Below are positions 1 to 8,498 of a stretch of DNA of 34,736 nt, piece by piece. A program made the position numbers and the translations under genes. Origin of the DNA: an uncultured Pelagibacteraceae bacterium (GTDB taxonomy: Bacteria > Pseudomonadota > Alphaproteobacteria > Pelagibacterales > Pelagibacteraceae); the NCBI GenBank assembly GCA_902614055.1, contig CACMJX010000009.1, positions 1 through 34,736 of the forward strand. The letters are read 5' to 3'. The notes beneath the pieces were generated by a model. That model was not told the DNA's origin, made no database searches, and saw nothing but the letters and a program-made list of their open reading frames with translations. How positions within the stretch are numbered: position 1 is the first letter of the stretch; every line of letters begins with the position of its first letter.

Positions 1-585
1 AACAATCATGGTCATTCCACCTTTTGCAAGATTTACCATTGCATCAAGCACTTCTTTAATCATCTCTGGGTCTAATGCTGAAGTCGGCTCATCAAATAAC
101 ATGATTTTTGGTTGCATACACAATGCTCTTGCTATCGCACAACGCTGTTGTTGACCTCCAGAGAGTTGTCCAGGGAACTTATTGGCTTGATCATCTATTT
201 GTACTTTTTTAAGTTGATCTAATGCAAGTTCTTGAGCTTCTTTTTTTGGCATTTTCTTAACCCAGATAGGTGCAAGAGTACAATTGTCTAAAATTGATAA
301 GTGTGGAAATAAATTAAATTGTTGAAAAACCATTCCAACTTCAGCTCTAATTTTTTCAATATCTTTTGTTTTTTCTGATAGTTCATTTCCATCAACAATT
401 ATATCTCCTTCTTGGTGCTCTTCTAATCTATTAATACATCTAATTAGTGTTGATTTTCCTGATCCAGATGGACCACATACAACAATTTTTTTATTTGCCT
501 CAACCTCAAGATTTATATTTTTTAAAACTTGAAAATCACCAAACCATTTATTCATATTTTGAATTTTTATTATTGGGTCAGACAT
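1..585 (-). CDS. aapP: Amino acid ABC transporter ATP-binding subunit AapP (3' end cut by window edge)
   Basis: This is the cytoplasmic ATPase that should power the AapQM permease for general L-amino acid uptake. The visible 195 residues carry the Walker A loop GPSGSGKST (about residues 38-46), the Q-loop in [12 protein letters not shown] (87-98), the ABC signature LSGGQQQR (141-148) and Walker [14 protein letters not shown] (161-173). The frame is still open at base 1, so the switch histidine and the last 45-60 residues lie outside. The ATG at 585 follows the aapM stop by three bases, so it is the last gene of aapJ-aapQ-aapM-aapP. The family (polar amino acid ATPase) is certain; assignment to Aap rather than a glutamine transporter rests on the two long permeases upstream. 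Confidence 0.93.
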   Translation of the reverse strand, partial: MSDPIIKIQNMNKWFGDFQVLKNINLEVEANKKIVVCGPSGSGKSTLIRCINRLEEHQEGDIIVDGNELSEKTKDIEKIRAEVGMVFQQFNLFPHLSILDNCTLAPIWVKKMPKKEAQELALDQLKKVQIDDQANKFPGQLSGGQQQRCAIARALCMQPKIMLFDEPTSALDPEMIKEVLDAMVNLAKGGMTMIV

Positions 586-588
586 TTA

Positions 589-1863
589 TTATCTTTCAGT
601 TTTATATTTTGCCTCTAAGTTATAACTATATTTACTCATTGCATAGCATATAATCCAGAATACTATTGATGCAAAAATATATCCCTCCATCGCAAAGCCA
701 AGCCATTTTGGATTTGTTTTTGCTAACGCTAGCATACCCGCTAATTCAGCTAAACCTACTACAAAAATTAAAGGGGTATCTTTAACTAATGCTAAAAATG
801 TATTTGCTATTCCAGGAATAACTAATTTTAGTGCTTGTGGCAAAATTACAAAAATATGCATTTTCCAATAACCCATTCCTAAAGATTTAGCAGCATCATA
901 TTGACCTCTAGGTAATGATTGCAAACCTCCTCTAATGACTTCAGCACAATATGCAGCTTCGAACAATGTAATCGCAATAATTACTCTTACTAATTTATCC
1001 ATAAAAAAATCCTCAGGAAGAAACATTGGAAACATTACAGATGACATAAACAGTACAGTTATCAATGGTACACCTCTCCAAAATTCAATGTAACAAATAG
1101 ATATATATTTTATTGCTGGAAGATTAGATCTTCTTCCTAGTGCAAATATCATACCTAGTGGGAAACAGAAAATTAGACAGAAAAAAGAAACTATAAAAGT
1201 AAGTGACAATCCTCCCCACGCTCCTGTTTCTACCCATTGTAAACCGAATGATCCACCAGATATTAAATAGTAAATAACTAAATATGCAATCACCGGATAG
1301 ATAATAACATAATATAATGCCAAATATTTTTTCAAATTTTCCTTCATGAAATATCCAACAAATCCAAGTGCTATGACTAATATAAATGCAGTGTTTATTC
1401 TCCAATGAAATTCATTGGGATACATTCCATACATAAACCTTCTGAACCAAACTTTAATATATGTCCAACAAGCTCCTGTACCTGTGCAAGCATCTTTTGA
1501 GTCACCTGAAATAGTAGCGTCTAAAATCATCCAACTTAGAGACTGAGGTATAGCTTTTATAATTGAAAATAATATTAATAGAGTTAATAAAGCATTAAAA
1601 TTATTTGTGTTTATATTTTTATTTAATAAATCTAATTTTTTATTTCCTGAATAATCAATTCTCATCATATTTAATCCAATTAATCCTATGATTAATGGAA
1701 ACAAAGAAGTTAAGGAGCCAGGTAGAAAAGATGTTAAATTTATTTTTAAAAAAGCATTTGATATGACATCAATTAAGCTAAATAAAACTAAACAAGCACC
1801 AATAATAGAATAGTTTTTAATGTTATCTCTATTAGGTTTTAAAAAATTAATAGTTTGTATCAT
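589..1863 (-). CDS. aapM: General L-amino acid ABC transporter permease AapM
   Basis: Inner-membrane permease, 424 residues, partner of AapQ. It has about eight hydrophobic segments, starting near residues 18-60, with a long periplasmic stretch containing a Cys pair (DACTGTGACW, about 124-133). The C-terminal half is the transport domain, with the cytoplasmic EAA loop in GLQSLPRGQYDAAKSLG that docks onto the ATPase, followed by LPQALKLVIPG. The length is typical of AapM and well above that of glutamine permeases of about 220 residues. Its ATG directly follows the aapQ TAA with no spacer (TAAATG on the minus strand), which points to translational coupling. I see no disruption. Confidence 0.92.
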   Translation of the reverse strand: MIQTINFLKPNRDNIKNYSIIGACLVLFSLIDVISNAFLKINLTSFLPGSLTSLFPLIIGLIGLNMMRIDYSGNKKLDLLNKNINTNNFNALLTLLILFSIIKAIPQSLSWMILDATISGDSKDACTGTGACWTYIKVWFRRFMYGMYPNEFHWRINTAFILVIALGFVGYFMKENLKKYLALYYVIIYPVIAYLVIYYLISGGSFGLQWVETGAWGGLSLTFIVSFFCLIFCFPLGMIFALGRRSNLPAIKYISICYIEFWRGVPLITVLFMSSVMFPMFLPEDFFMDKLVRVIIAITLFEAAYCAEVIRGGLQSLPRGQYDAAKSLGMGYWKMHIFVILPQALKLVIPGIANTFLALVKDTPLIFVVGLAELAGMLALAKTNPKWLGFAMEGYIFASIVFWIICYAMSKYSYNLEAKYKTER

Positions 1864-3015
1864 TTACTTTTCTTTAATTTCAATTTTTTTGTTATACCAA
1901 TTCATTACTGCTGCAATAGTTAGACTAATAGTTAAATATGTTAGCATTGTTATAGAGACAATTTCGATTGCTTTACCTGTTTGCATTAATGCAGTACCTG
2001 CAAACACAAGTACTAAATCAGGATATGCAATTGCTGCTGCTAAAGATGAATTTTTAGTTAAATTTAAATATTGGTTTGTTGTTGGAGGAATAATAATTCT
2101 TAAAGCTTGAGGCATAATAACTAATTTTAAAACTTGATTAGGCGTCAAACCTACAGATGCTGCTGCCTCTTTTTGGCCTTTGCTAACTCCCTCAATACCA
2201 GCTCTAACGCACTCTGCTACAAAAGTGGACGTGTATAAAGATAGTGCTAGAACTAATGCTATTAATTCAGGTGGTAAACTTATTCCACCTTCGTAAATAT
2301 AAGAGATTTTTGATAATTTTTTGAGCTCAGGTATTTCAAATTCTAAGGAAACTCCACCAAATAAGAATGATAAAAGAGGCAATACAATTAATAGACCTAC
2401 TGAGTAAAGAAGCACAGGAATTTGTTTACCTTGTGTATCTCTCAATTTATTTGCGTAATTTCTTAATACAATAATTGCTATTATTGCTGCAAGTCCGCAA
2501 TATAAAAATACATTCAAATTTTCCCATACCATTGCAGGTATGTAATAACCTTTTACAGTCATATAAGTTACCCCAAACCATGCATCAGCTTTCTCTGGCA
2601 TAGGTAAAGCTCTAAGAGCTGCGTAATACCAAAAAAAGATTTGTAGCAGTAATGGAATATTTCTGAAAAACTCGACATACCATGCAGCTGAGTTTTTAAT
2701 TAGGTAATTAGATGATAATCTTGCTACACCAATTATAACACCTAATATTGTACAAATAATTATACTTATAAAAGAAACTAACAAAGTGTTTAAAAGTCCA
2801 ACAAGAAAAGCACGGGCATAGGAGTCTGATCCACTATATTCAATTAAAGAAAACTGGACATCAAATGAAGACTCTTGTGATAAAAATCCAAAACCAAAAT
2901 CAATACCTCTATTATCCATATTAGTCTGAGCATTCAGGGTTAAAAACCCAAAAATAAGAACAACAAATAGTATTGCTAAAATCTGAGGTATATATCTTTT
3001 TATAATGTTGTTCAT
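1864..3015 (-). CDS. aapQ: General L-amino acid ABC transporter permease AapQ
   Basis: Inner-membrane permease, 383 residues, the first of the two Aap permeases. There is an N-terminal membrane segment at about residues 9-29, then the permease core beginning near ARAFLVGLLNTLLVS. FFRNIPLLLQIFFWYYA is the conserved early motif of this family, and GVSKGQKEAAASVGLTPNQV is the EAA loop that contacts AapP. A large insertion between these (about 180-250) is typical of AapQ/YhdX-type proteins. The ATG at 3015 lies just downstream of an intrinsic terminator (3029-3061), so expression probably depends on read-through from aapJ. No convincing Shine-Dalgarno sequence precedes it. Confidence 0.92.
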   Translation of the reverse strand: MNNIIKRYIPQILAILFVVLIFGFLTLNAQTNMDNRGIDFGFGFLSQESSFDVQFSLIEYSGSDSYARAFLVGLLNTLLVSFISIIICTILGVIIGVARLSSNYLIKNSAAWYVEFFRNIPLLLQIFFWYYAALRALPMPEKADAWFGVTYMTVKGYYIPAMVWENLNVFLYCGLAAIIAIIVLRNYANKLRDTQGKQIPVLLYSVGLLIVLPLLSFLFGGVSLEFEIPELKKLSKISYIYEGGISLPPELIALVLALSLYTSTFVAECVRAGIEGVSKGQKEAAASVGLTPNQVLKLVIMPQALRIIIPPTTNQYLNLTKNSSLAAAIAYPDLVLVFAGTALMQTGKAIEIVSITMLTYLTISLTIAAVMNWYNKKIEIKEK

Positions 3016-3028
3016 CGGAGTCTATAAT

Positions 3029-3061
3029 AAAAAAAAGGGCTAGAAATATCTAGCCCTTTTT
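3029..3061 (-). terminator. Intrinsic terminator/attenuator between aapJ and aapQ
   Basis: The inverted repeat GGGCTAGA/TCTAGCCC (3037-3044 and 3049-3056) has a 4-base loop and is extended by five A-T pairs on each side. On the minus strand the second arm is followed by eight T residues (3036 down to 3029). This is a textbook Rho-independent terminator oriented to stop transcripts leaving aapJ. It lies 13 bases before the aapQ start codon, so it should act as a partial terminator that lowers permease and ATPase mRNA relative to the binding protein. Confidence 0.87.
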
Positions 3062-3079
3062 AAATAATTTAGAATTTAA

Positions 3080-4120
3080 TTATCTTGCTGGTGGTACGTA
3101 TAATATTCCACCTTTTGTCCATAATTCATTTGGACCTCTATCAGGTAGAATTCCAGTGTCTGCTATATTTCTTTTGTAGCTTTCACCGTAGTTACCAACT
3201 TGTTTGATAATTCTTAAATTCCAGTCGTTATCTAAACCAAAAGCTGCACCTAACTCACCTTCAGCACCAACTAATCTTTTGATTGCTGGATTGTTTGAAG
3301 TTTTCATCATGTCAGCATTTGATGAGTTAACGCCGTACTCTTCTGCTTCGATCATAGTATTTAAAGACCATCTAACTATATCTTCCCAAACAGAATCACC
3401 TTGACGAACGACAGGTCCTAGTGGTTCTTTTGAAATAGTTTCAGGTAGAACTACGTGATCATCTGGAGCTGATAATTTTGTTCTTTGAGCAGCAAGACCA
3501 GATTTATCTGTAGTGTATGTATCACATCTGCCTGCATCATAAGCAGCTACGACTTCATCCGCTTTTTCAAAAACTACTGGCTCATAAGAAATTCCTCTTG
3601 AATCAAAGAAATCTCTCATATTAAGCTCAGTTGTAGTTCCTAAGTTTGTACAAACTGAAGTTCCATTTTTAAATTCACCTGTAGATGATATTCCTGAACC
3701 TTTTCTTACCATGAAACCTTGTCCATCATAAAAGTTTACACCAACAAATGTTAAACCGATGTCAGCGTCTCTAGAAAGTGTCCAAGTTGTGTTTCTTGAT
3801 AAAATGTCAATTTCACCTGAAGTAAGTGCAGTAAATCTTTCTTTTGCACTTAAAGGGGTGAATTTAACTTTAGTTGCATCTCCTAATGTAGCAGCTGCAA
3901 CAGCTCTACATACATCAACATCTATTCCTGTCCAATTTCCAGATTCATCGGCATTTGAAAATCCAGGTAGACCTTGAGAAACACCACATCTTACAAACCC
4001 TCTTTTTTTTGTGTTCTCAAGAGTTTTTGATTTCTTAGCAGCCATTGTTTCTGTTGAAAATGCAAAAAGCACAGCAAACATAGCGACTACAGAAGTCAAT
4101 TGTTTTATTATTTTAAACAT
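3080..4120 (-). CDS. aapJ: General L-amino acid ABC transporter periplasmic binding protein AapJ
   Basis: Periplasmic solute-binding protein, 346 residues, that captures L-amino acids and delivers them to AapQM. The N-terminus is a signal peptide: basic start MFKIIKQ, hydrophobic core, probable cleavage after ETMA (about residue 27). The mature part is a family 3 bacterial solute-binding protein, with GIDVDVCRAVAAA (about 65-77), FTALTSGEIDILSRNTTWT (about 95-113) and an acidic-residue/Thr pocket typical of amino acid binders. The ATG at 4120 has the best Shine-Dalgarno sequence in the window (AGAGG, six bases upstream), which fits high expression. It is the first gene of the aap operon, and a terminator follows its stop. 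Substrate range is inferred from the family. Confidence 0.94.
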   Translation of the reverse strand: MFKIIKQLTSVVAMFAVLFAFSTETMAAKKSKTLENTKKRGFVRCGVSQGLPGFSNADESGNWTGIDVDVCRAVAAATLGDATKVKFTPLSAKERFTALTSGEIDILSRNTTWTLSRDADIGLTFVGVNFYDGQGFMVRKGSGISSTGEFKNGTSVCTNLGTTTELNMRDFFDSRGISYEPVVFEKADEVVAAYDAGRCDTYTTDKSGLAAQRTKLSAPDDHVVLPETISKEPLGPVVRQGDSVWEDIVRWSLNTMIEAEEYGVNSSNADMMKTSNNPAIKRLVGAEGELGAAFGLDNDWNLRIIKQVGNYGESYKRNIADTGILPDRGPNELWTKGGILYVPPAR

Positions 4121-4126
4121 TATTTT

Positions 4127-4131
4127 CCTCT
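4127..4131 (-). promoter_or_regulatory. Strong Shine-Dalgarno site of aapJ
   Basis: AGAGG on the minus strand, six bases before the aapJ ATG. It stands out because most other genes in the window have weak or no recognisable ribosome binding sites, and it supports the chosen start and high translation of the binding protein. Confidence 0.7.
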
Positions 4132-4142
4132 TTATATTATTT

Positions 4143-4180
4143 ATTTGTTAACAAATTATTCAAAAAGTAATTTTTGAATA
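4143..4180 (-). promoter_or_regulatory. Paired inverted repeats in the aapJ leader (possible operator or RNA hairpin)
   Basis: Two palindromic elements lie back to back in the aapJ upstream region. ATTTGTTAACAAAT (4143-4156) is a perfect 14-base palindrome. TATTCAAAAA and TTTTTGAATA (4157-4166 and 4171-4180) form a perfect 10-base inverted repeat around a 4-base loop. The spacing relative to the start codon places them either in the 5' leader, as RNA hairpins, or over the promoter, as a protein binding site. I cannot assign a regulator. AT-rich DNA produces short palindromes by chance, but two adjacent perfect ones here are noteworthy. Confidence 0.45.
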
Positions 4181-4250
4181 CTTTAGTAAAGCAGAAAGTA
4201 ATACAGCCATCAATGGTAAAATAACCTCACCAATATTGATCAATTAAAGA

Positions 4251-4327
4251 TGGCGCGCCCTGGAGGATTCGAACCTCCGACCCTCGGTTTAGAAAACCGA
4301 TGCTCTATCCAGCTGAGCTAAGGGCGC
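4251..4327 (-). tRNA. tRNA-Arg (anticodon TCT)
   Basis: The reverse complement folds into a perfect 77-nt cloverleaf: acceptor stem GCGCCCT/AGGGCGC, D stem GCTC/GAGC, anticodon stem TCGGT/ACCGA around loop TTTCTAA, T stem GGAGG/CCTCC around TTCGAAT, discriminator G, and an encoded CCA. The anticodon TCT reads AGA and AGG, and AGA is the main arginine codon in the neighbouring AT-rich genes. It lies between trkH and aapJ on the same strand. Confidence 0.97.
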
Positions 4328-4338
4328 AAAGAAACAAT

Positions 4339-4366
4339 CTTATAATACTAATTTAATTTTTGAAAA
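4339..4366 (-). promoter_or_regulatory. Possible promoter of tRNA-Arg, partly inside the 3' end of trkH
   Basis: On the minus strand TTTTCA (4366-4361) and TATAAG (4344-4339) are 16 bases apart, which would place the transcription start a few bases before the mature tRNA 5' end at 4327. The -10 match is good and the -35 match is weak. Because the sequence is so AT-rich, this is only a candidate. Confidence 0.33.
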
Positions 4367-5762
4367 GAAATTTTTTAAATAATATTAATATTGTTAATAG
4401 CTCTACTCTGCCTATTATCATGAAAATTATTAAATAAATCTTAGTTAAAAAAGAAAGATTATAAAAATCAAAATTCGCGAGTTCAAACATACTTGAATTT
4501 ACAGTATTCATAATTGTCAACAAAGAAAGCTTAAATGAATTTTCAAATTGGATATCTGAAAGTGTTAAAAAAAGGGTTAATATAGAGAGAGAAATAACAA
4601 AAATAATTATCGAAAAGAAATATTTATTTATATCTGATTTTTCAGTCGTCTCATTTATTAATGTAACTTTGTTTGAATAAATTTGGTTTGGTTTTGTGTG
4701 TGACAACAAATTATTTAAAGAAAATTTTAATAAACTTAAGATCTTTATGACTCTAATACCTGAACTTGTTGAAAAAAAAGAACCTCCAATCACAACCATA
4801 ATAAAAAAAACAAATATTAAATTATTTGGTGTATCATTAAAAGAAATACCAATATTTGAAATACTACTTGAAATTGCTACTAAAATTATTGGAAAATTAT
4901 TACTTGAATTTAAGAAAACAAATGAAAAAGAAACTATAGCTAATAAATAAATTAAAAGATTAAAATCTTCACTCAAAAAATTTAATTTTTTTTTATTAAA
5001 AAAAAGAAGATTATAAATTAGAAACAAACTAAAAAAAGATAACAACATAGTGAATGATAAAATAATTTTACTTACATCGCTTTCAAATAAATAATCAATT
5101 CTATTAACAGGTAGAAAACCACCAGATGATATTATCGATAATGATAAATTAAATGCATCAAAAGTTCTTAAATTAGTTATCTTAAATAGAATAAATATAA
5201 TTAAAGTTAAAGAAGAATAAATTACAACAATTTTAATAGATTGTTTAAAAATTTCATTATAATTAAAAGATAAATATTCAGTGAATGAATGTTTAAGATT
5301 TTTATCAAAAATATCAATTAATAGTAATATAGAAAAAAGAAAATAAATTCCTCCAATCCACTGGGATGTAGATCTCCATAAGATTAGACTTTCATCCAAT
5401 TGTTTTACATTTTCAAAAATTGTAAATCCGGTAGAGGTAAAACCTGATATAGCTTCAAAATATGAATTTAAGAAAGTTAAATTTTGTATACTAAAATAAT
5501 AGGGTATTGATATTATTAATGGAAAAAGAAAATAACCAATCAACACAGTAAATATTTTTTCATAAAGAGTAATTTTTTTTGTATTTGTCTTATTTAATAA
5601 TATTAGAATTACTCCAAAAGAAAGACTTATAGTTAAAGTATATATATAATTTTCAATGTTATAAAAAATATCAAAATAATTTGAATAAATAATATTAAAA
5701 AAAGAAAAAATACTTATCAAAAATAGAAAAGAACTTAAATAAATATTGCTAAATTTTGTCAT
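4353..5762 (-). CDS. trkH: Trk-type potassium uptake channel subunit TrkH
   Basis: Inner-membrane K+ translocating subunit, 469 residues, gated by TrkA encoded just upstream. It has the fourfold pore-loop design: ISGFTSTGFTIF (first filter loop, about 104-115), ISSGGFLPVNR (second), SISNIGISFND (third) and SFFSTSSGIRVIKI (fourth). Each loop has the central glycine of K+ filters. Many hydrophobic helices lie between them. The length is near the usual 480. The start at 5762 is seven bases after the trkA stop. Composition is strongly Phe/Ile/Asn-rich, as expected for this genome. TrkG or KtrB would be alternative names for the same fold; pairing with a two-domain TrkA favours TrkH. Confidence 0.92.
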   Translation of the reverse strand: MTKFSNIYLSSFLFLISIFSFFNIIYSNYFDIFYNIENYIYTLTISLSFGVILILLNKTNTKKITLYEKIFTVLIGYFLFPLIISIPYYFSIQNLTFLNSYFEAISGFTSTGFTIFENVKQLDESLILWRSTSQWIGGIYFLFSILLLIDIFDKNLKHSFTEYLSFNYNEIFKQSIKIVVIYSSLTLIIFILFKITNLRTFDAFNLSLSIISSGGFLPVNRIDYLFESDVSKIILSFTMLLSFFSLFLIYNLLFFNKKKLNFLSEDFNLLIYLLAIVSFSFVFLNSSNNFPIILVAISSSISNIGISFNDTPNNLIFVFFIMVVIGGSFFSTSSGIRVIKILSLLKFSLNNLLSHTKPNQIYSNKVTLINETTEKSDINKYFFSIIIFVISLSILTLFLTLSDIQFENSFKLSLLTIMNTVNSSMFELANFDFYNLSFLTKIYLIIFMIIGRVELLTILILFKKFLFKN

Positions 5763-5769
5763 ATTAAAA

Positions 5770-7143
5770 TTAGACTGAGCTAATTCTAAACATATTTTCT
5801 ACAATAGGTAATTGATTTCTTTTAGCTAAAAGAACAACTGTATCATCTTTTTGAAAAACGTAACTTGAACTTGGAACAATAACATTTTCATCTCTTAATA
5901 TTGCGCCAATTCTAATTTCATCGGGTAAATTTGAGTCTTTTAATTGCTTATTAATCAACTCAGACGTCTCAATAATATCTGCCTCTATAACTTCATATTC
6001 ACCATTTAAAATTGTATAGGCATTTTCGATTGTTCCTTTATGAACATGTTTTAAAATACTTGAAACAGTATTCATTCTTGGGTCAATTAAATCATCAATT
6101 TTTAAAGAAGATTGCAGTAATGAATAATTAGGTTTATTTATCAAGGCCATAGTTCTTTTATCTTTAGAAAATTTTTCAACTATCACACTTACCATTAAGT
6201 TATCTTCATCATCATTAGTTAACGCCAGAACTGTTTCGACTTCATCAAGATTAGCCTCATTTAAAACATCCTCATCCAAGCCATTACCATTAATAACAAT
6301 AGTGTCATTAAGTTCATTAGCTATATACTCAGCTCTAGATTTGTCTTTTTCAATTATCTTAACTCTTGCAGATTCAAATGATTGCTCAATATTTTTAGCA
6401 AGATTAAAACCAATATTTCCACCTCCAATAATTAACATTTTATTTGAAATTTTTTCATTATGTCCAAACACAGTCAAAGTTTCTTGCATTTGACTACTGT
6501 TGACGACCACATAAGCTTTATCATTAAGTTGAAGTTGATCTGTTTTTTTCATTACAACAAATTTGTCACTTCTGATAACGCCTAAAATATAAGCATTAAG
6601 TTTAGGAAATTTTTTAGTAAGTTCATTTAAATTAATTCCTTGTATTGAACATTTTTCATTAATTAAAATTTCTAGCAATCTTATTTTGTTTTCAGCAAAT
6701 GGCACATTATCTAAAGCTCCTGGTGCCTCTAATTTTCGCTGAATAGATTTTGCAATTTCAATTTCTGGAGAAATAATATTATCAATTGGCAAATTCTCCC
6801 TATTGAATAATCCTGCATATTTTGGATCAAGGTATTCTTGAAATCTTACACGTGCAATTTTTTTTGGAACTTGAAATAATGAGAAAGCAATTTGGCATAT
6901 CAACATATTAATTTCATCATTTCTTGTTACAGCAATAATCATATCAGCGTCTTTTGTATTAGCTTTTTCAAGAATTGCTGGAGAGGTTGCTTTACCAACA
7001 ATTGCTTTCACATCCAAAGTTTCATTTATTTTTTGAATATCATCACTAGATTGATCTATCATTGTAATTGAGTGATTTTGCTCAATTAGCATTTTTGCTA
7101 TAGTAGACCCTACTCTACCAGCTCCACAAATAATAATATTCAT
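5770..7143 (-). CDS. trkA: Trk potassium uptake regulatory subunit TrkA
   Basis: Cytoplasmic NAD-binding gating subunit of the Trk K+ system, 457 residues. It contains two RCK modules. The first Rossmann motif is IIICGAGRVGSTIAKML (about 3-19) and the second is MLIIGGGNIGFNLAKNI (about 234-250). Each is followed by a TrkA-C domain (around 140-220 and 370-455). This duplicated form matches proteobacterial TrkA length. Its ATG overlaps the ntrX stop by one base (TAATG) and trkH follows, so ntrY-ntrX-trkA-trkH reads as one transcription unit. The same ntrX-trkA adjacency is common in Alphaproteobacteria. Confidence 0.95.
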   Translation of the reverse strand: MNIIICGAGRVGSTIAKMLIEQNHSITMIDQSSDDIQKINETLDVKAIVGKATSPAILEKANTKDADMIIAVTRNDEINMLICQIAFSLFQVPKKIARVRFQEYLDPKYAGLFNRENLPIDNIISPEIEIAKSIQRKLEAPGALDNVPFAENKIRLLEILINEKCSIQGINLNELTKKFPKLNAYILGVIRSDKFVVMKKTDQLQLNDKAYVVVNSSQMQETLTVFGHNEKISNKMLIIGGGNIGFNLAKNIEQSFESARVKIIEKDKSRAEYIANELNDTIVINGNGLDEDVLNEANLDEVETVLALTNDDEDNLMVSVIVEKFSKDKRTMALINKPNYSLLQSSLKIDDLIDPRMNTVSSILKHVHKGTIENAYTILNGEYEVIEADIIETSELINKQLKDSNLPDEIRIGAILRDENVIVPSSSYVFQKDDTVVLLAKRNQLPIVENMFRISSV

Positions 7144-8498
7144 TAATTTAGATCTTTCACACCAAGTAATTTTAATTTTCTATGTAAAGCCGATCTTTCC
7201 ATGCCTATAAATTTTGCAGTTTTAGAAATATTGCCACTAAATTTTTTTAATTGAGAAATTAAATACTGTTTTTCAAAACTTTCTCTAGCTTCTTTTAAAG
7301 GAACTGTGAGACTTTCAGTTACAGAAAATTCATCTTCAATTGATTTAGATAGAGATTCTTTAATTATGTTCATTAACTTTTCGTTATCATCACCAGGTGA
7401 CAATATGGCTATTCTTTCTATCAAATTTCTTAGTTCTCTTACATTCCCAGGCCAATCATAATTAAGTAAATAATTATTATCAATGATTTTAAATTTTTTG
7501 AAGTTGTTAACTTCACAAATATTCTCAATAAAATAATCTATTAAAATCGGTATATCGTCAATTCTTTTATTTAATGGATCTATTTTTATATTAAACACAT
7601 TTAACCGATGAAACAAGTCTTCTCTAAAGTTTCCAAATTTTATTTCTTGTTGAACATCTTTACTATTTGTACAAATAATTCTGACATCAACCTTAATATC
7701 GTGGTTACTGTTTATTCTTTTAAATTTTTGGTCGATGACGACTCTTAAGATTTTTGATTGAGTCTCAAGCGGTATTTCTGTAACCTCATCAATCAATAAT
7801 ATACCACCTGATGCTTTTTCAAGAGCTCCATAAAATATAGAACCATCTTTTTTTTCTTCCCCAAATAACTCAAGTTCATATTTTTTTGCATCTAAAAGTG
7901 CTCCATTGATAACGACAAATGGACCATCTTTCCTTTTAGAATTTTTATGTATTTTTCTTGAAATTAATTCTTTGCCTGATCCGGTAGGGCCACTGATAAA
8001 TATCCTACTTTCAGATTTTGATAATTTATTTATCTGCTCTTTAATTGAGAGAATATTAGAGCTTTTGCCTACTAACTCAAATGCATGAAAAAGTTTTGTA
8101 CTTAAAGTTTTATTTTCAATTTTTAAATTGTAATTTTCTACTGCTCTATTTACAAAATTAAGAAGTCTTTCTTTATCAAATGGTTTTTGAATAAATTCAA
8201 ATGCACCTGATTTTAAAGAATTTACTGCCATTTCAATATTAGCATGACCCGATATCATAATGACAGGTAAATCAGGATTTTTATTTTTTATGTGATCTAA
8301 CAATAAAATCCCATCGTTATCGCCTTTGTCTAATTTAACATCAATGATTGCAACATCTGGGAGTTTTTTATCAATTTCAGTTAAAGCCTGATTAAAGTTT
8401 GCAGCAAGTCTTGTCATATATCCAGCATCTTTAATTAACTCATCAAGAATTAATCTAATATCTGCATTATCGTCTATAATTAAAATTTCAGCTGACAT
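7143..8498 (-). CDS. ntrX: NtrX response regulator, AAA+ type, lacking the GAFTGA loop
   Basis: DNA-binding response regulator of the NtrY/NtrX pair, 451 residues. The receiver domain (about 1-120) has the acidic pocket IIDDN and phospho-acceptor Asp53 in IIDVKL. The AAA+ domain (about 140-380) has Walker A GPTGSGKE (170-177), Walker B ILLIDEV and FREDLFHRLNV. The C-terminus has a Fis-type helix-turn-helix (NISKTAKFIGMERSALHRKL). The stretch where sigma-54 activators carry GAFTGA reads ELFGEEKKDGSIFYGALEKA (210-229), so the sigma-54 contact motif is absent. It probably regulates sigma-70 promoters or represses. It overlaps both neighbours by one base (TAATG). Confidence 0.93.
   Translation of the reverse strand: MSAEILIIDDNADIRLILDELIKDAGYMTRLAANFNQALTEIDKKLPDVAIIDVKLDKGDNDGILLLDHIKNKNPDLPVIMISGHANIEMAVNSLKSGAFEFIQKPFDKERLLNFVNRAVENYNLKIENKTLSTKLFHAFELVGKSSNILSIKEQINKLSKSESRIFISGPTGSGKELISRKIHKNSKRKDGPFVVINGALLDAKKYELELFGEEKKDGSIFYGALEKASGGILLIDEVTEIPLETQSKILRVVIDQKFKRINSNHDIKVDVRIICTNSKDVQQEIKFGNFREDLFHRLNVFNIKIDPLNKRIDDIPILIDYFIENICEVNNFKKFKIIDNNYLLNYDWPGNVRELRNLIERIAILSPGDDNEKLMNIIKESLSKSIEDEFSVTESLTVPLKEARESFEKQYLISQLKKFSGNISKTAKFIGMERSALHRKLKLLGVKDLN

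Noticed and set aside
4235..4244. ATTGATCAAT palindrome just 3' of the tRNA-Arg gene
   Set aside because: Ten bases is too short to stand out in such AT-rich DNA, and no T-tract follows to make it a terminator.
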